Positions 17,016-25,932 of a stretch of 64,000 nt of DNA are shown here, piece after piece. The position numbers were made by a program, and so were the translations under genes. Origin of the DNA: Pusillimonas sp. UBA3987 (GTDB lineage: Bacteria > Pseudomonadota > Gammaproteobacteria > Burkholderiales > Burkholderiaceae_B); the NCBI GenBank assembly GCA_002384935.1, contig DGCD01000011.1:248001-312000 (forward strand), given 5' to 3'. Within the stretch, counting starts at the first letter, position 1. Each line of letters starts with the position of its first letter. Below the pieces are notes generated by a model. The model saw nothing but the letters and a program-made list of their open reading frames with translations. It was not told the DNA's origin and searched no databases.

Positions 17016-18215
17016 ATGTTGAAGTTGTCTTATCTTTATCGAACAGGTTCGCGCCTTCTGGTGCAGGGATTTCTGGGGGCCGCGCTGGCTTTTGGGGGAG
17101 GCTACGCTCAGGCACAAAGCGTCTCCGATATGACGGTTGCCGAGTTATCAACGGTTCCTTTGCCCGATCTTGCCGCCAAAGCCTGGCTTTCGCTTGATAT
17201 GAACAGTGGGCAGGTCATTGGCGCAAAGGACATCGATACCGAAGTAGAGCCCGCCTCTCTTACCAAGCTCATGGCGGCTTACGTTATTTTCAAGGCTATC
17301 GATGATGGCCGCCTTTCTATGGACCAAGAGGTGCCGATTTCGGAAAAGGCCTGGAAAACGGAAGGTTCACGCATGTTCATTAACGTGAATTCGAACGTTA
17401 AAGTCAGTGATCTGCTTCAGGGCTTTATCGTTCAATCGGGCAATGATGCAACAGTGGCCTTGGCCGAGGCGGTGGCCGGCAGTGAAAGTGCCTTTGTTGC
17501 GTTGATGAATGAAGAGGCCCAGCGCCAGGGCCTGAACAACACGTATTACACGAATTCACCCGGTCTGCCGCACCCTGATCACAAAACAACAGTCAAAGAT
17601 CTGGCGACGCTGGCCCAGAATCTTATTGATGATTTTCCGCAGCATCTGCATTTTTACAGCCAGAAAGAATATACCTATAACGAAATCCGTCAGCGCAATC
17701 GTAACCGTCTGCTCTGGATTGATGAAACGGTTGATGGCTTGAAAACCGGGCATACGTCGTCGGCCGGATATTGCCTGATCACCACTGCCCTGCGCGACGG
17801 GCGACGTGTGGTTACCGTACTGGTTGGTGCGAACAGCGATGCGGCTCGCACGGAAAACAGCCTGAAACTGTTGAACTGGAGCTTCCAGAATTTTGAAACC
17901 GTCAAAGTGCTTGATCAGGACAAGCCGGTTGTCGACGCGCGTGTCTGGCAAGGTATGGCCGAAACGGTCGGGCTTGGCCAGTCGCAGCCGGTCTGGCTGA
18001 CGGTGCCGCGAGGCAAAGCCGCCGATATCGAGTCGGTGGCAGAGTACACCCAGCCGCTGATCGCACCATTGGAGGCCGGGCAGCAAGTTGGAACCGTTAC
18101 ACTCACGCTTGATGACCAGGCCTTGCGCCAGGAGCCATTGCGGGTTTTGTCCGATGTTGAGCAGGCGGGATTTATGTCTCGCATGATCGACAAGGTCAAG
18201 CTCATGTTGCAATAG
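17016..18215 (+). CDS. dacC: D-alanyl-D-alanine carboxypeptidase (PBP5/6 family)
   Basis: A 399-residue low-molecular-weight penicillin-binding protein that trims pentapeptide stems of peptidoglycan. The signal peptide ends near residue 34 (YAQAQ). The three active-site motifs are SLTK (81-84), SGN (141-143) and KTG (243-245). A C-terminal PBP5-type beta domain is followed by an amphipathic helix (FMSRMIDKVKLMLQ) that anchors the protein to the periplasmic face of the inner membrane. It heads the dacC-dat-ybeD-lipB series. Which PBP5 paralog it corresponds to is not certain. Confidence 0.93.
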   Translation: MLKLSYLYRTGSRLLVQGFLGAALAFGGGYAQAQSVSDMTVAELSTVPLPDLAAKAWLSLDMNSGQVIGAKDIDTEVEPASLTKLMAAYVIFKAIDDGRLSMDQEVPISEKAWKTEGSRMFINVNSNVKVSDLLQGFIVQSGNDATVALAEAVAGSESAFVALMNEEAQRQGLNNTYYTNSPGLPHPDHKTTVKDLATLAQNLIDDFPQHLHFYSQKEYTYNEIRQRNRNRLLWIDETVDGLKTGHTSSAGYCLITTALRDGRRVVTVLVGANSDAARTENSLKLLNWSFQNFETVKVLDQDKPVVDARVWQGMAETVGLGQSQPVWLTVPRGKAADIESVAEYTQPLIAPLEAGQQVGTVTLTLDDQALRQEPLRVLSDVEQAGFMSRMIDKVKLMLQ

Positions 18216-18248
18216 TGCATATGATATTTTCTATTGGCAGTGGCGTTC

Positions 18249-19118
18249 ATGATTTCAGGCGTTGATAACGACAGTATTGTTTATTTGAATGGCGAGTATG
18301 TTCGCCTGGTCGACGCCAAAGTCTCGGTGCTTGATCGGGGGTTTGTATTCGGCGACGGTATCTATGAGGTTGTACCCATTTACAATGGCGTACCCTTTCG
18401 AATGCGCCAGCACATTGCGCGCTTACAGCGCAGTTTGCAGGCGATACGTATTCATGTCGAATACACGCAGGCTCAGTGGCAGGCGTTGGTTGAGAGGGTG
18501 CTGTCCAGGGCCGCCGATTCGAAAGCCAACTTAATGGTTTATCTGCAAGTGACCCGAGGGGTGGCTAAAAGAGATCACGCCTTTCCCGCCGCTGCCGAGC
18601 CCACCGTGTTTTGCATGGCCTCGCCCTTTTCCCGTCCTGGCCCGGCACAACGTGACGAAGGACTCTGCGCAATTTCCATTCCGGATACCCGATGGTTGTT
18701 GTGCCATATCAAGTCTGTATCGCTTTTGGGCAATGTTCTTGCCAGGCAGGCGGCGGTCGATGCCGGAGTCGATGAAGTCCTGCAGTTTCGCGATGGTTAT
18801 CTGACCGAGGGTGCGTCTTGCAATATCTGGGTGGTTAAAAATGGTGTCCTCATGGCGCCGGAGGCAAACCATCTGATTCTGGAAGGTATCCGTTATCGTT
18901 TTCTGGCCGAGTTGGCGCGCGACGCGGGCATTTCATTCCAGTCTTGTCCAATTAGTGCCGAGCAAGTCAATGAGGCCGACGAACTGATGATGACGTCTGC
19001 CACCAAGGAAGTGCTGCCCATCGTCCGTTATGACGGTCGTGCTGTCGGCACGGGCAAGCCCGGCCCGGTATACGCGTTGTTGCGCGCCAGTTACGACCGC
19101 GTGATAGAGAGTCTCTAG
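18249..19118 (+). CDS. dat: D-amino acid aminotransferase (class IV PLP enzyme)
   Basis: About 289 residues, fold type IV pyridoxal-phosphate aminotransferase related to D-alanine aminotransferase and branched-chain aminotransferase. DRGFVFGDGIYEVVPIYNG (about residue 30) is the usual N-terminal signature. The PLP lysine is in HIKSVSLLGNVLARQ, and EGASCNIWVVKNG follows. The ATG at 18249 is used; in-frame TTG (18234) and GTG (18240) starts are alternatives. Its place between dacC and lipoate genes fits a role in supplying D-amino acids for cell wall work, but that is inference. Confidence 0.88.
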   Translation: MISGVDNDSIVYLNGEYVRLVDAKVSVLDRGFVFGDGIYEVVPIYNGVPFRMRQHIARLQRSLQAIRIHVEYTQAQWQALVERVLSRAADSKANLMVYLQVTRGVAKRDHAFPAAAEPTVFCMASPFSRPGPAQRDEGLCAISIPDTRWLLCHIKSVSLLGNVLARQAAVDAGVDEVLQFRDGYLTEGASCNIWVVKNGVLMAPEANHLILEGIRYRFLAELARDAGISFQSCPISAEQVNEADELMMTSATKEVLPIVRYDGRAVGTGKPGPVYALLRASYDRVIESL

Positions 19119-19119
19119 T

Positions 19120-19401
19120 ATGGCAATGCCCCCTATTCCCCCCGAGCAATCGTTAATTGAATATCCCTGCGACTTCCCGATCAAGGTAATGGGCAAGGCC
19201 CATCCCGAGTTCGCGCAAGTCTTGACGGAGGTCGTATTGCAGTTCGATGCAAACTTCGATCCGGCAACGGTTGAAATGCGGCCAAGCCGGAGCGGGAATT
19301 ATCTGGGTCTTACATTTACCATTACGGCAACGTCGCGCGAACAGCTCGACGAACTGTATCGTGCGCTGCACGGTCATCCCATGGTGTCGATTGTGCTGTG
19401 A
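19120..19401 (+). CDS. ybeD: YbeD-like DUF493 family protein
   Basis: A 93-residue protein of the DUF493/YbeD family, with a ferredoxin-like fold resembling allosteric ACT-type domains. The core is LIEYPCDFPIKVMGKAHPEF, and SGNYLGLTFTITATSREQLDELYRALHGHPMV follows later. The molecular role is unknown. It sits 1 nt after dat and overlaps lipB by 4 nt (GTGA), the same ybeD-lipB linkage as in E. coli. Confidence 0.92.
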   Translation: MAMPPIPPEQSLIEYPCDFPIKVMGKAHPEFAQVLTEVVLQFDANFDPATVEMRPSRSGNYLGLTFTITATSREQLDELYRALHGHPMVSIVL

Positions 19402-20060
19402 TCAGCGTTAAATGGTTGCCCCGTCTTGCTCCGTATGATCCTGTCTGGCAGGCAATGCGTGCCTTTACCGAGGCGCGGAACAACGAAACCGTTGATGAAA
19501 TCTGGCTCGTTGAACATGAGCCTGTTTACACCCTGGGCTTGGCAGGGAAAATGGAGCATGTGCTGAATTCCGGGGCGATTCCGATTGTGAAAACCGATCG
19601 GGGCGGGCAGGTTACCTATCATGGGCCTGGTCAGATCGTGGCTTATTGTTTGTTCGATCTTCGCCGCCATGGTGTCTATGTTAAAGAATACGTGTATCGT
19701 CTGGAACAGGTTGTCATTGAGGTGTTGCGTCATTATGGGTTGAGCGGAGCCTGTCGCAAGCCGGGAGCGCCGGGTGTATATGTGCCGGTAGGGCGTGCGC
19801 AGGTGCTGGGCGCCGCTGACGATACGCTGGCCAAAATTGCCGCCTTGGGCATTAAAGTGCGTAACGGTTGCGCCTACCATGGCATAGCCCTGAATGTCCA
19901 TATGGACTTAAGTCCTTTCTTGGGCATTAATCCCTGCGGTTATGAAGGGTTGATAACGGTTGATTTGGCTGGTTGTGGCGTGCACACTACTGTTTCAGGG
20001 GCTGCGCAGGTGCTGGTCGGGCATTTGCTGGATGCTTTTCCTGCGCCCGATGCGCGTTGA
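19398..20060 (+). CDS. lipB: Octanoyl-[acyl-carrier-protein]:protein octanoyltransferase
   Basis: A 220-residue LipB transferring octanoate from ACP to lipoyl domains of 2-oxoacid dehydrogenases and GcvH. DRGGQVTYHGPGQIVAYCLF is the family signature, and CRKPGAPGVYV contains the catalytic lysine region. The acyl-thioester cysteine is in GLITVDLAGCGVHT, and RNGCAYHGIALNVHMDL is conserved. The start is a GTG overlapping the ybeD stop. lipA, which inserts the sulfur atoms, follows about 115 nt downstream. Confidence 0.94.
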   Translation: MISVKWLPRLAPYDPVWQAMRAFTEARNNETVDEIWLVEHEPVYTLGLAGKMEHVLNSGAIPIVKTDRGGQVTYHGPGQIVAYCLFDLRRHGVYVKEYVYRLEQVVIEVLRHYGLSGACRKPGAPGVYVPVGRAQVLGAADDTLAKIAALGIKVRNGCAYHGIALNVHMDLSPFLGINPCGYEGLITVDLAGCGVHTTVSGAAQVLVGHLLDAFPAPDAR

Positions 20061-20176
20061 ACCCCTTATGCTGTCAAGGTGAATTGGCCTTTCAGGCCGA
20101 GCGGGCAGTAGAATAGGGTTTTTACCAATATAACTGGCGCACGACGGCGTGTTGCCAGACAGAAAGGATGAGGTTC

Positions 20177-21148
20177 ATGACTGATTCATCTGCGGGTCAA
20201 GTTGTCTCAAGCTACGATCCGACACAGAAGCAGAAATCTCAAGCTAAAACGTCGCGGATTCCAATCAAGATTGTGCCCGCAGAGCGGCTGAAAAAGCCCG
20301 ACTGGATTCGGGTGAAGGCGGCTGCGCCTGGTTCGCGTTTTTACGATATCAAGCGCATCTTGCGTGAGCACAATCTGCATACGGTGTGCGAAGAGGCTTC
20401 CTGTCCCAATATTGGTGAGTGTTTTGGTAAAGGCACGGCAACGTTCATGATTATGGGCGACAAGTGCACACGCCGCTGTCCGTTCTGTGACGTAGGGCAT
20501 GGTCGTCCTGATCCGCTCGACGAACAGGAACCGGGAAACCTGGCACGCACCATCGCAGATCTCAGGTTGTCGTACGTAGTTATTACGTCGGTCGACCGTG
20601 ACGACCTGCGTGACGGTGGGGCGGCTCATTTCGTTGAATGTATTCGTCAAGTACGCGAGCTGTCGCCTCGAACCCAGATTGAAATTCTGGTGCCCGATTT
20701 TCGTGCCAGGCTGGATCGGGCTTTGGGTATCCTGAATGCCTGTCCGCCCGATGTCATGAACCATAATCTGGAAACAGTGCCTCGCCTGTACAAACAGGCT
20801 CGGCCAGGCTCCGACTACCATCACTCACTGAAGTTGCTCGCAGAGTTCAAGGCGCTACATCCCGATGTGCCGACAAAGTCGGGCCTGATGCTCGGGCTGG
20901 GCGAAACCGACGAAGAGATTCTGGAAGTCATGCGCGATATGCGTGCGCACAATGTCGACATGCTGACCATTGGCCAATATCTGCAACCGTCAGAGCATCA
21001 TTTGCCAGTGGTACGGTATCCACATCCGGACACCTACGCAATGCTTGAAAAAGAGGCCTATGCCATGGGCTTTACCCATGCTGCCGTCGGCCCCATGGTG
21101 CGCTCTTCCTACCATGCTGATGAACAGGCCCACGCGGCGGGTGTTTAG
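20177..21148 (+). CDS. lipA: Lipoyl synthase (radical SAM)
   Basis: About 323 residues. LipA inserts two sulfur atoms into protein-bound octanoyl chains. The auxiliary cluster motif CEEASCPNIGEC and the radical SAM motif CTRRCPFC are both complete. The ATG at 20177 is preferred over 20168, since the AAAGGA ribosome binding site overlaps the latter and is well spaced for the former. A terminator follows about 80 bp after the stop. Confidence 0.95.
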   Translation: MTDSSAGQVVSSYDPTQKQKSQAKTSRIPIKIVPAERLKKPDWIRVKAAAPGSRFYDIKRILREHNLHTVCEEASCPNIGECFGKGTATFMIMGDKCTRRCPFCDVGHGRPDPLDEQEPGNLARTIADLRLSYVVITSVDRDDLRDGGAAHFVECIRQVRELSPRTQIEILVPDFRARLDRALGILNACPPDVMNHNLETVPRLYKQARPGSDYHHSLKLLAEFKALHPDVPTKSGLMLGLGETDEEILEVMRDMRAHNVDMLTIGQYLQPSEHHLPVVRYPHPDTYAMLEKEAYAMGFTHAAVGPMVRSSYHADEQAHAAGV

Positions 21149-21229
21149 TGTTGTTGTGAGCGGGAGAAAAGTCATCCCGTTGTGAACTGGCCCCATAAAG
21201 CCGGACGGTCAGTTTGGACTCGCCAGGCT

Positions 21230-21268
21230 AAGGACTGAATTCGGTGTTGCACCGGACTCAGTCCTTTT
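21230..21268 (+). terminator. Terminator after lipA
   Basis: AAGGACTGA pairs with TCAGTCCTT and an inner CGGTG pairs with CACCG, followed by TT and a T-rich stretch on the plus strand. It sits between lipA and the convergent Rieske oxygenase gene. Confidence 0.75.
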
Positions 21269-21309
21269 GGTTTGAGCTTGATCTGCTCTGTTCGCGCGAT
21301 ACCGTTTTC

Positions 21310-22377
21310 CTAAGCTTTGGCGGTTTCCGGCTTTACTGCTGTTGCGGCTGCTGAGGTGTCTTCTTTTTCAAGTAGTTTCAGCAGGTTCCGGCGTACCTTC
21401 ACCGACGCGATGTCGTTAGACATAAGAACAGGATCAAGGTCGAAAAACTCTTCGCCATTCATTTCCTCCTGAACGCCGCTAATAATGGGCCCGTCTTCGA
21501 GTTCGAAGGCGTCGCGCATGGCTTTTAGCTTCATTGCGTTAAAGTCTGCGTCGTCTTCCAGATGGTTGCGTCGTGTCGCGAAAAAATAGTGCGTGCTGTC
21601 TTCAGTTTCAGGCGTACAGGTGTGCAAGTCGTATGCGCCCGGCCCCTGGTCAAAAGGCGTGTCGCCTTGTGCCCCTCCGACAGAAAGCTGGATATTGGCG
21701 GGCGGCATCCAGTCGACCGTGAAAAAGTGACGTGCTTCGGCCTGGGGATCCGGAAGGAAATGCGATAGTACGAAAATCGGCGGCGTTTGTTTCCATTCCC
21801 AGCGGGCGAACACTGAGCGTTCGGTGTCCTTTACTTCCGGGATGATGGGAGATAATTGTCCCCGGGTGGAAATGGCGTCGCCGTGTACGTGATCGATGTG
21901 GCTCAGGTCCATGACGTTATCGATCATGAGCTGATAGTTGGCATTCATGTGCATATGGGTGTAGCCAATACCGGTGGGCGGACCGTTGTCCAGAGGACTG
22001 TAGTCGGGCAGTTGGGCGGGATCGGCGGCTTCGTCACCCATCCATATCCAGATGAATCCGTATTTCTCCAGCAAAGGATAAGTCGGGACTTTGGCCGCTT
22101 TCGGTATGTTGCCGGACCCGTGCGGGTTATACGTGCATTGTCCGGTGCAATCGAATTTCAGGGCGTGGTAATGACAGACAATTTGATCGCCGTCGCGCTT
22201 GCCCAGGTGCAGAGGGGCGAAGCGGTGTGGGCAACGGTCGCGCATGGCCACCGGGTCGCCGTTTTGTTTGCGATAAAGCAATACATTCGTGTCTAACAGT
22301 TTGCGGTGAAACAGCTCCTCAGGGCCGACTTCGCTGGAAAGGGCGGCGACGTACCAGGCATTTTTCAGGTAACGCAT
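21310..22377 (-). CDS. Rieske non-heme iron oxygenase, vanillate O-demethylase (VanA)-like
   Basis: A 355-residue oxygenase of the ring-hydroxylating / O-demethylase family. The Rieske motif is CPHRFAPLH followed 16-17 residues later by CHYH (near residues 47-70). The mononuclear iron motif is DLSHIDHVHGD (about residue 160). It begins MRYLKNAWYVAAL, like VanA-type O-demethylases, with GGAGGAG before the ATG at 22377. The C-terminus is a low-complexity Ala/Thr tail. No reductase partner (VanB type) lies in the window. It heads its own unit, divergent from the alcohol dehydrogenase/transport operon across the regulator gene. The substrate is unknown, probably aromatic. Confidence 0.82.
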   Translation of the reverse strand: MRYLKNAWYVAALSSEVGPEELFHRKLLDTNVLLYRKQNGDPVAMRDRCPHRFAPLHLGKRDGDQIVCHYHALKFDCTGQCTYNPHGSGNIPKAAKVPTYPLLEKYGFIWIWMGDEAADPAQLPDYSPLDNGPPTGIGYTHMHMNANYQLMIDNVMDLSHIDHVHGDAISTRGQLSPIIPEVKDTERSVFARWEWKQTPPIFVLSHFLPDPQAEARHFFTVDWMPPANIQLSVGGAQGDTPFDQGPGAYDLHTCTPETEDSTHYFFATRRNHLEDDADFNAMKLKAMRDAFELEDGPIISGVQEEMNGEEFFDLDPVLMSNDIASVKVRRNLLKLLEKEDTSAAATAVKPETAKA

Positions 22378-22431
22378 AAGACTCCTCCGGGTATGGTGCA
22401 TGCCATACGGTTTATTTAATTTAAAAGCGCG

Positions 22432-22460
22432 CAAAAAAACGCATGACAAAGGTCATGCGT
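22432..22460 (-). terminator. Rho-independent terminator between the GntR gene and the Rieske oxygenase
   Basis: Perfect 9-bp arms ACGCATGAC and GTCATGCGT around a 4-nt loop, followed on the minus strand by six T. It lies 52 nt after the regulator stop and about 55 nt before the oxygenase start codon, downstream of the operator at 22467. It may end the regulator transcript or act as a transcribed attenuator for the oxygenase. Confidence 0.75.
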
Positions 22461-22464
22461 AAAT

Positions 22465-22492
22465 TCTATGCATAAAAATAAATTTTATGTAT
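22465..22492. promoter_or_regulatory. Candidate GntR/FCD operator upstream of the Rieske oxygenase
   Basis: TTCTATGCATAAAA (22465-22478) contains the 8-bp palindrome TATGCATA at 22467-22474. A second arm TTTTATGTAT (22483-22492) forms an imperfect inverted repeat with it. The identical 14-mer occurs in reverse orientation at 23347-23360, upstream of the divergent operon. Confidence 0.6.
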
Positions 22493-22511
22493 CAGGGTTT
22501 CTGCTATGCTT

Positions 22512-23237
22512 TTATCGCGCGATCGCCAGTTCCGGGTTGCTCTCGTGCATGGCAAGAACACTTTCCATGACGCTTTGTTCGGTGCCTCGAATATGTTTTT
22601 TCAATAATGTGGCGGCGACGCGCTTGTCGCGTTTCAGAACCGCCTTCATGATGAGCTGATGTTCCTGGTTCTTTTTGCGGTGCGCCTTGCGAAAACGGGC
22701 GGAATAGCGGCGATACCTTTCTGCGTTATCGAAGAGCTGTTCGATAAGGTTCAATAGCAAGGGTGAAGAACAACCGGAATAAATAGCCAGATGAAACCCG
22801 CGATGGCGTTCCGACCAGGATTCGTCCAGTGCAATGGGCCCTTCGCTGAGTCTTTGTTCGGCCAGGCGCAGGCTGTGTGACGCCGCCACGATGCGCTCTT
22901 CCCATTCATCGTCACCATTTTCCATGGCGTCTTTCAAGGCCTCGATTTCGATTAAAAGCCGGACGCGAGTGAGGTCTTTCAATCCTTCAATTGATAGTGG
23001 TGCGACACGAAAACCACGGTTTTCTATTGAGCGGACCAAACCCTGCTCTGCCAGCCTTGCCAGTGCTTCACGCACTGGACTGCTACTGAATCCGTAGCGA
23101 GAGCTGAGCTCATCGACCCGCAGGCGCTCTTCCGGGGGGAATTCGCACTGCACAATGGCTTTGCGCAACGTGCGGTAAGCCTGCTCGGTAAGCGGGTAAT
23201 TTGTGATGTTGTCTGAAGCCATGGCTGATCTCGGCAT
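22512..23237 (-). CDS. GntR family transcriptional regulator, FCD domain
   Basis: A 241-residue FadR-subfamily regulator. The N-terminal winged helix includes YRTLRKAIVQCEFPPEERLRVDELSSRYG and SSSPVREALARLAEQGLV (recognition helix around residues 50-65). The helical FCD ligand domain (about 85-225) has the usual metal-binding His/Asp pattern, for example RHRGFHLAIYSGC. Such proteins respond to carboxylic acids or related metabolites. It sits between the oxygenase and the dehydrogenase/transporter operon, so it is the likely controller of both and of the divergon at 29.8-30.0 kb. Confidence 0.9.
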   Translation of the reverse strand: MPRSAMASDNITNYPLTEQAYRTLRKAIVQCEFPPEERLRVDELSSRYGFSSSPVREALARLAEQGLVRSIENRGFRVAPLSIEGLKDLTRVRLLIEIEALKDAMENGDDEWEERIVAASHSLRLAEQRLSEGPIALDESWSERHRGFHLAIYSGCSSPLLLNLIEQLFDNAERYRRYSARFRKAHRKKNQEHQLIMKAVLKRDKRVAATLLKKHIRGTEQSVMESVLAMHESNPELAIAR

Positions 23238-23346
23238 ATTGTTTTGGCGTTGTTGACCAACCTGAATTGTAGATCAACCGTTTTGTTTTAGTGGCGCGGC
23301 GGCGGGTATACCCTTGTTAGTAAAAACCCTTGTGCTCAAAAGTATG

Positions 23347-23360
23347 TTTTATGCATAGAA
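23347..23360. promoter_or_regulatory. Candidate GntR/FCD operator upstream of the dehydrogenase/transporter operon
   Basis: TTTTATGCATAGAA with core TATGCATA at 23350-23357; it is the exact reverse complement of the 14-mer at 22465-22478. It lies in the 234-bp gap between the divergent regulator and dehydrogenase genes, so it could serve autoregulation and operon control together. Confidence 0.6.
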
Positions 23361-23471
23361 ATTGTGTTTAAATAGTTTTTGTAATTAAAAAATAACTTTA
23401 ATTTAAGTCTTGTAGATCGCTTAGCAAACATAGCGCCTGAAGTAAAAGTGGCGCAGCAACAAGGAGACGAG

Positions 23472-24590
23472 ATGTCCATTCCAAAGACAATGAAAGCGGC
23501 CCGCATGCACGATGTGGGTTCCCCAATGAAAATAGAAGAGGTGCCGGTGCCTGAGGTGCGCTCCAACGATGTGTTGGTTAAAGTGCATTCGTGCGGCATT
23601 GTGCCGAATTTGGGTAATGTACTGAAGAACTGGACAACCTGGTTTCCAGAGCGTCCGCTACCGCCGCTGCCGGCCATTTTTGGCCTGGACCCGGCCGGTG
23701 AAGTTGTGGCCGTGGGCTCACAAGTGCATTACTGGAAGCCGGGTGACCGCGTTTATGTCAATCCCGGCCGTCATTGCGGGGGTTGCCGCGCATGTCGCGA
23801 CGGTCGCCATGAGCATTGCGAATACTACACTTTCAACGGCTATTTTGGCTTTAGCGAAAAATCGTTAAAGATCTTTGACGACTATCCGTATGGCGGCTTG
23901 TGTCAGTACATGACCGCCCCCCAATATTCACTCGTTTCGCTTCCTGACAGCGTTTCCTACGATCAGGCCGCCCGACTGGGCTATCTGGGCACTGCTTACG
24001 CCGGTTTGCGCAAAGCGAAAATTCGCCCTGGCCAAACAGTCATGGTCAGTGGCGCCAGTGGCACGTTGGGTCTGGGTGCGATTTTGCTGGCACTGGGTAT
24101 GGGCGCCACCCGCATTCTCGGCGTAGCACGCAATAAAGAGTTGCTGGCTCGCGTTAAAGCCCTGGCCCCGGAACGAGTCGAGGTCAAGTCGATCAACGAC
24201 GATGAATCGGTGGAAGATTGGGTTCAACGCCTGACAGCAAACGAAGGTCTCGATTTGTATGTTGACTGCATCGGCCCGGGGGGCGGGCACGATATCCTGC
24301 TGTCGGCATTGCGTGTTCTGAAGCGCGGCGGCAAAGCCGTTGATATTGGCGCGATTGCGGGTGATGTGCCGGTTGACCTGCACACGGTAATGGATTTGCA
24401 GCAGACGGTCTTTGGGTCATGTTGGTTCTCTGCGGCAGAAGGCCAGGATATGGCGGATATGGCCGGCGCTGGAACGCTGAACATGTCTGTATTCGAGCAT
24501 GTGGCGAGTCCGCTTGATCAAATTAATGAGGCTATTTCGGGCATCGAGAATCGCAGCGGTGGCTTCAGCAATTTTGTGATTCACCCTTAA
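23472..24590 (+). CDS. Zinc-dependent alcohol dehydrogenase family protein
   Basis: About 372 residues, medium-chain dehydrogenase/reductase. The GroES-like domain carries a catalytic-zinc region HSCGIVPNLGNV and a structural-zinc lobe with four Cys in GRHCGGCRACRDGRHEHC. The Rossmann motif is MVSGASGTLGLGAILLAL (about residue 190). Start ATG 23472 has AAGGAGA 5 nt before it. It is the first gene of the operon that continues with the ABC transporter, so it probably oxidises an alcohol or hydroxyl group of the imported compound or its product. Confidence 0.87.
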   Translation: MSIPKTMKAARMHDVGSPMKIEEVPVPEVRSNDVLVKVHSCGIVPNLGNVLKNWTTWFPERPLPPLPAIFGLDPAGEVVAVGSQVHYWKPGDRVYVNPGRHCGGCRACRDGRHEHCEYYTFNGYFGFSEKSLKIFDDYPYGGLCQYMTAPQYSLVSLPDSVSYDQAARLGYLGTAYAGLRKAKIRPGQTVMVSGASGTLGLGAILLALGMGATRILGVARNKELLARVKALAPERVEVKSINDDESVEDWVQRLTANEGLDLYVDCIGPGGGHDILLSALRVLKRGGKAVDIGAIAGDVPVDLHTVMDLQQTVFGSCWFSAAEGQDMADMAGAGTLNMSVFEHVASPLDQINEAISGIENRSGGFSNFVIHP

Positions 24591-24633
24591 GGATTTGTAT
24601 CGGAAGCGACCGCTTCTATTTCCCCCATCGCGT

Positions 24634-24663
24634 CCGCCACACCCATGTGTCGGCGGGGTGTGG
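24634..24663 (+). repeat. Intercistronic hairpin before the substrate-binding protein gene
   Basis: CCACACCC (24637-24644) pairs with GGGTGTGG (24656-24663), and an alternative CCGCC/GGCGG stem overlaps it. There is no T-run, so termination is unlikely. Hairpins in this position often protect the mRNA of abundant binding proteins. Confidence 0.5.
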
Positions 24664-24699
24664 GCTTCGCAGTATTCAAATAATAGGAAGGAGACAGGT

Positions 24700-25920
24700 A
24701 TGGGAAATCGACTCAGCCGGCGTGATTTTGTCAAAGTGGCAGGGGTCTCTGCCGCTGCAATGACAGCGCCAACCATTTCGTTTGCACAGTCCGATCGCGA
24801 TACCTTGCGATTTGGCTGGGCGATTTCAAAAACAGGGCCGTTCACGGCGGGTGCCAGTTCTACTCAAATCCCGAACTATCGCTTGTGGGTTGATGACGTA
24901 AACAAGGCTGGCGGTTTGATGGTCGACGGCAGGAAGAAACTGATTGAGGTCTTTGAGTACGATGATCGCAGTCAGCCCGAAGAGGCGGTTCGTGCCATTG
25001 ATCGCCTGGTCAACCAGGACAAAGTCGACTTTTTGCTGCCACCCTGGGGGACCGGCATGAACATGGCGGTTGCGCCTGTTTTCTTCCGCAATAAGTTTCC
25101 CATGATTGCGCCTACTTTTATTACCGAGCGCATGCCTGAACTTGTCAAGCGCTGGGATAATGTATTTGCGTTGCTGCAACCCAATGCGCCTTATGGCACT
25201 GCAATTGTTGAAGTGCTTCAAGATATGCGCAAGGCGGGGAAAATCAATAATCGCGTGGCAATCGTTAACGTAACTGACCAAGGCGGCATTGAGTTGGTAA
25301 AAGCGGCGCGCAATGCGTTCGCCAATACTGATTTTGAAATCGTGCACGAAGCAGGCTACCCCATTGGCACTCAAGACCTCACGCCAATTATCACCGCCGC
25401 CCAGCAAAGTGACCCCGACGTATTTCTGGCGTTCAGTTATCCCCCCGATTCCATGGGGCTGACTGAGGCGGCGCGGGTTCGGGGGTTCAATCCGAAAGTG
25501 TTCTATATCGGTGTGGGATCAGCGTTGCCCATTTATCGCAAGCGTTTTGCCGCGGCAACCGAAGGCGTCATGGGACCCGGTGGCTGGAATCCTGAAACGC
25601 CTGAGTTGCAAGCCTATATTGAACGCTTCCAGGCCTTGAACGGGGGTATGCCAGACCAATGGGTCAGCTATCTGTGTTATTCGGGTTTGCAAGCGCTGGG
25701 CGAAGCGATTGAAACAGTGGGAACGGTTGACCGTCCTGCCATTATCAAAGTGCTGCAGCAGGAAACGTTCGACACGATCTCGGGCCCCTTGCGCTTTGAA
25801 AACAACATTGCGCGAGATGCCTGGTTGGTGGGGCAATGGCAAGGCGAGACGTTCTGGGGCGTTGCGCCGAAAGATCGTGAGGGCGCCCAACCCATTATCA
25901 ATAAGCCGAACTGGAGTTAA
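24700..25920 (+). CDS. ABC transporter substrate-binding protein, branched-chain amino acid (LivJ) type, Tat signal
   Basis: A 406-residue type I periplasmic binding protein. The N-terminus has a twin-arginine signal (SRRDFVK at residues 6-12) followed by a hydrophobic stretch ending at ISFAQS. The mature part opens LRFGWAISKTGPFTAGAS, typical of the LivJ/HAAT family whose members bind amino acids, amides, urea or aromatic acids. The ATG at 24700 follows AAGGAG. It is followed directly by its two permeases and two ATPases; given the neighbours, an aromatic or related carboxylate is the likely ligand. Confidence 0.9.
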   Translation: MGNRLSRRDFVKVAGVSAAAMTAPTISFAQSDRDTLRFGWAISKTGPFTAGASSTQIPNYRLWVDDVNKAGGLMVDGRKKLIEVFEYDDRSQPEEAVRAIDRLVNQDKVDFLLPPWGTGMNMAVAPVFFRNKFPMIAPTFITERMPELVKRWDNVFALLQPNAPYGTAIVEVLQDMRKAGKINNRVAIVNVTDQGGIELVKAARNAFANTDFEIVHEAGYPIGTQDLTPIITAAQQSDPDVFLAFSYPPDSMGLTEAARVRGFNPKVFYIGVGSALPIYRKRFAAATEGVMGPGGWNPETPELQAYIERFQALNGGMPDQWVSYLCYSGLQALGEAIETVGTVDRPAIIKVLQQETFDTISGPLRFENNIARDAWLVGQWQGETFWGVAPKDREGAQPIINKPNWS

Positions 25921-25932
25921 TCCGGAGATCGT

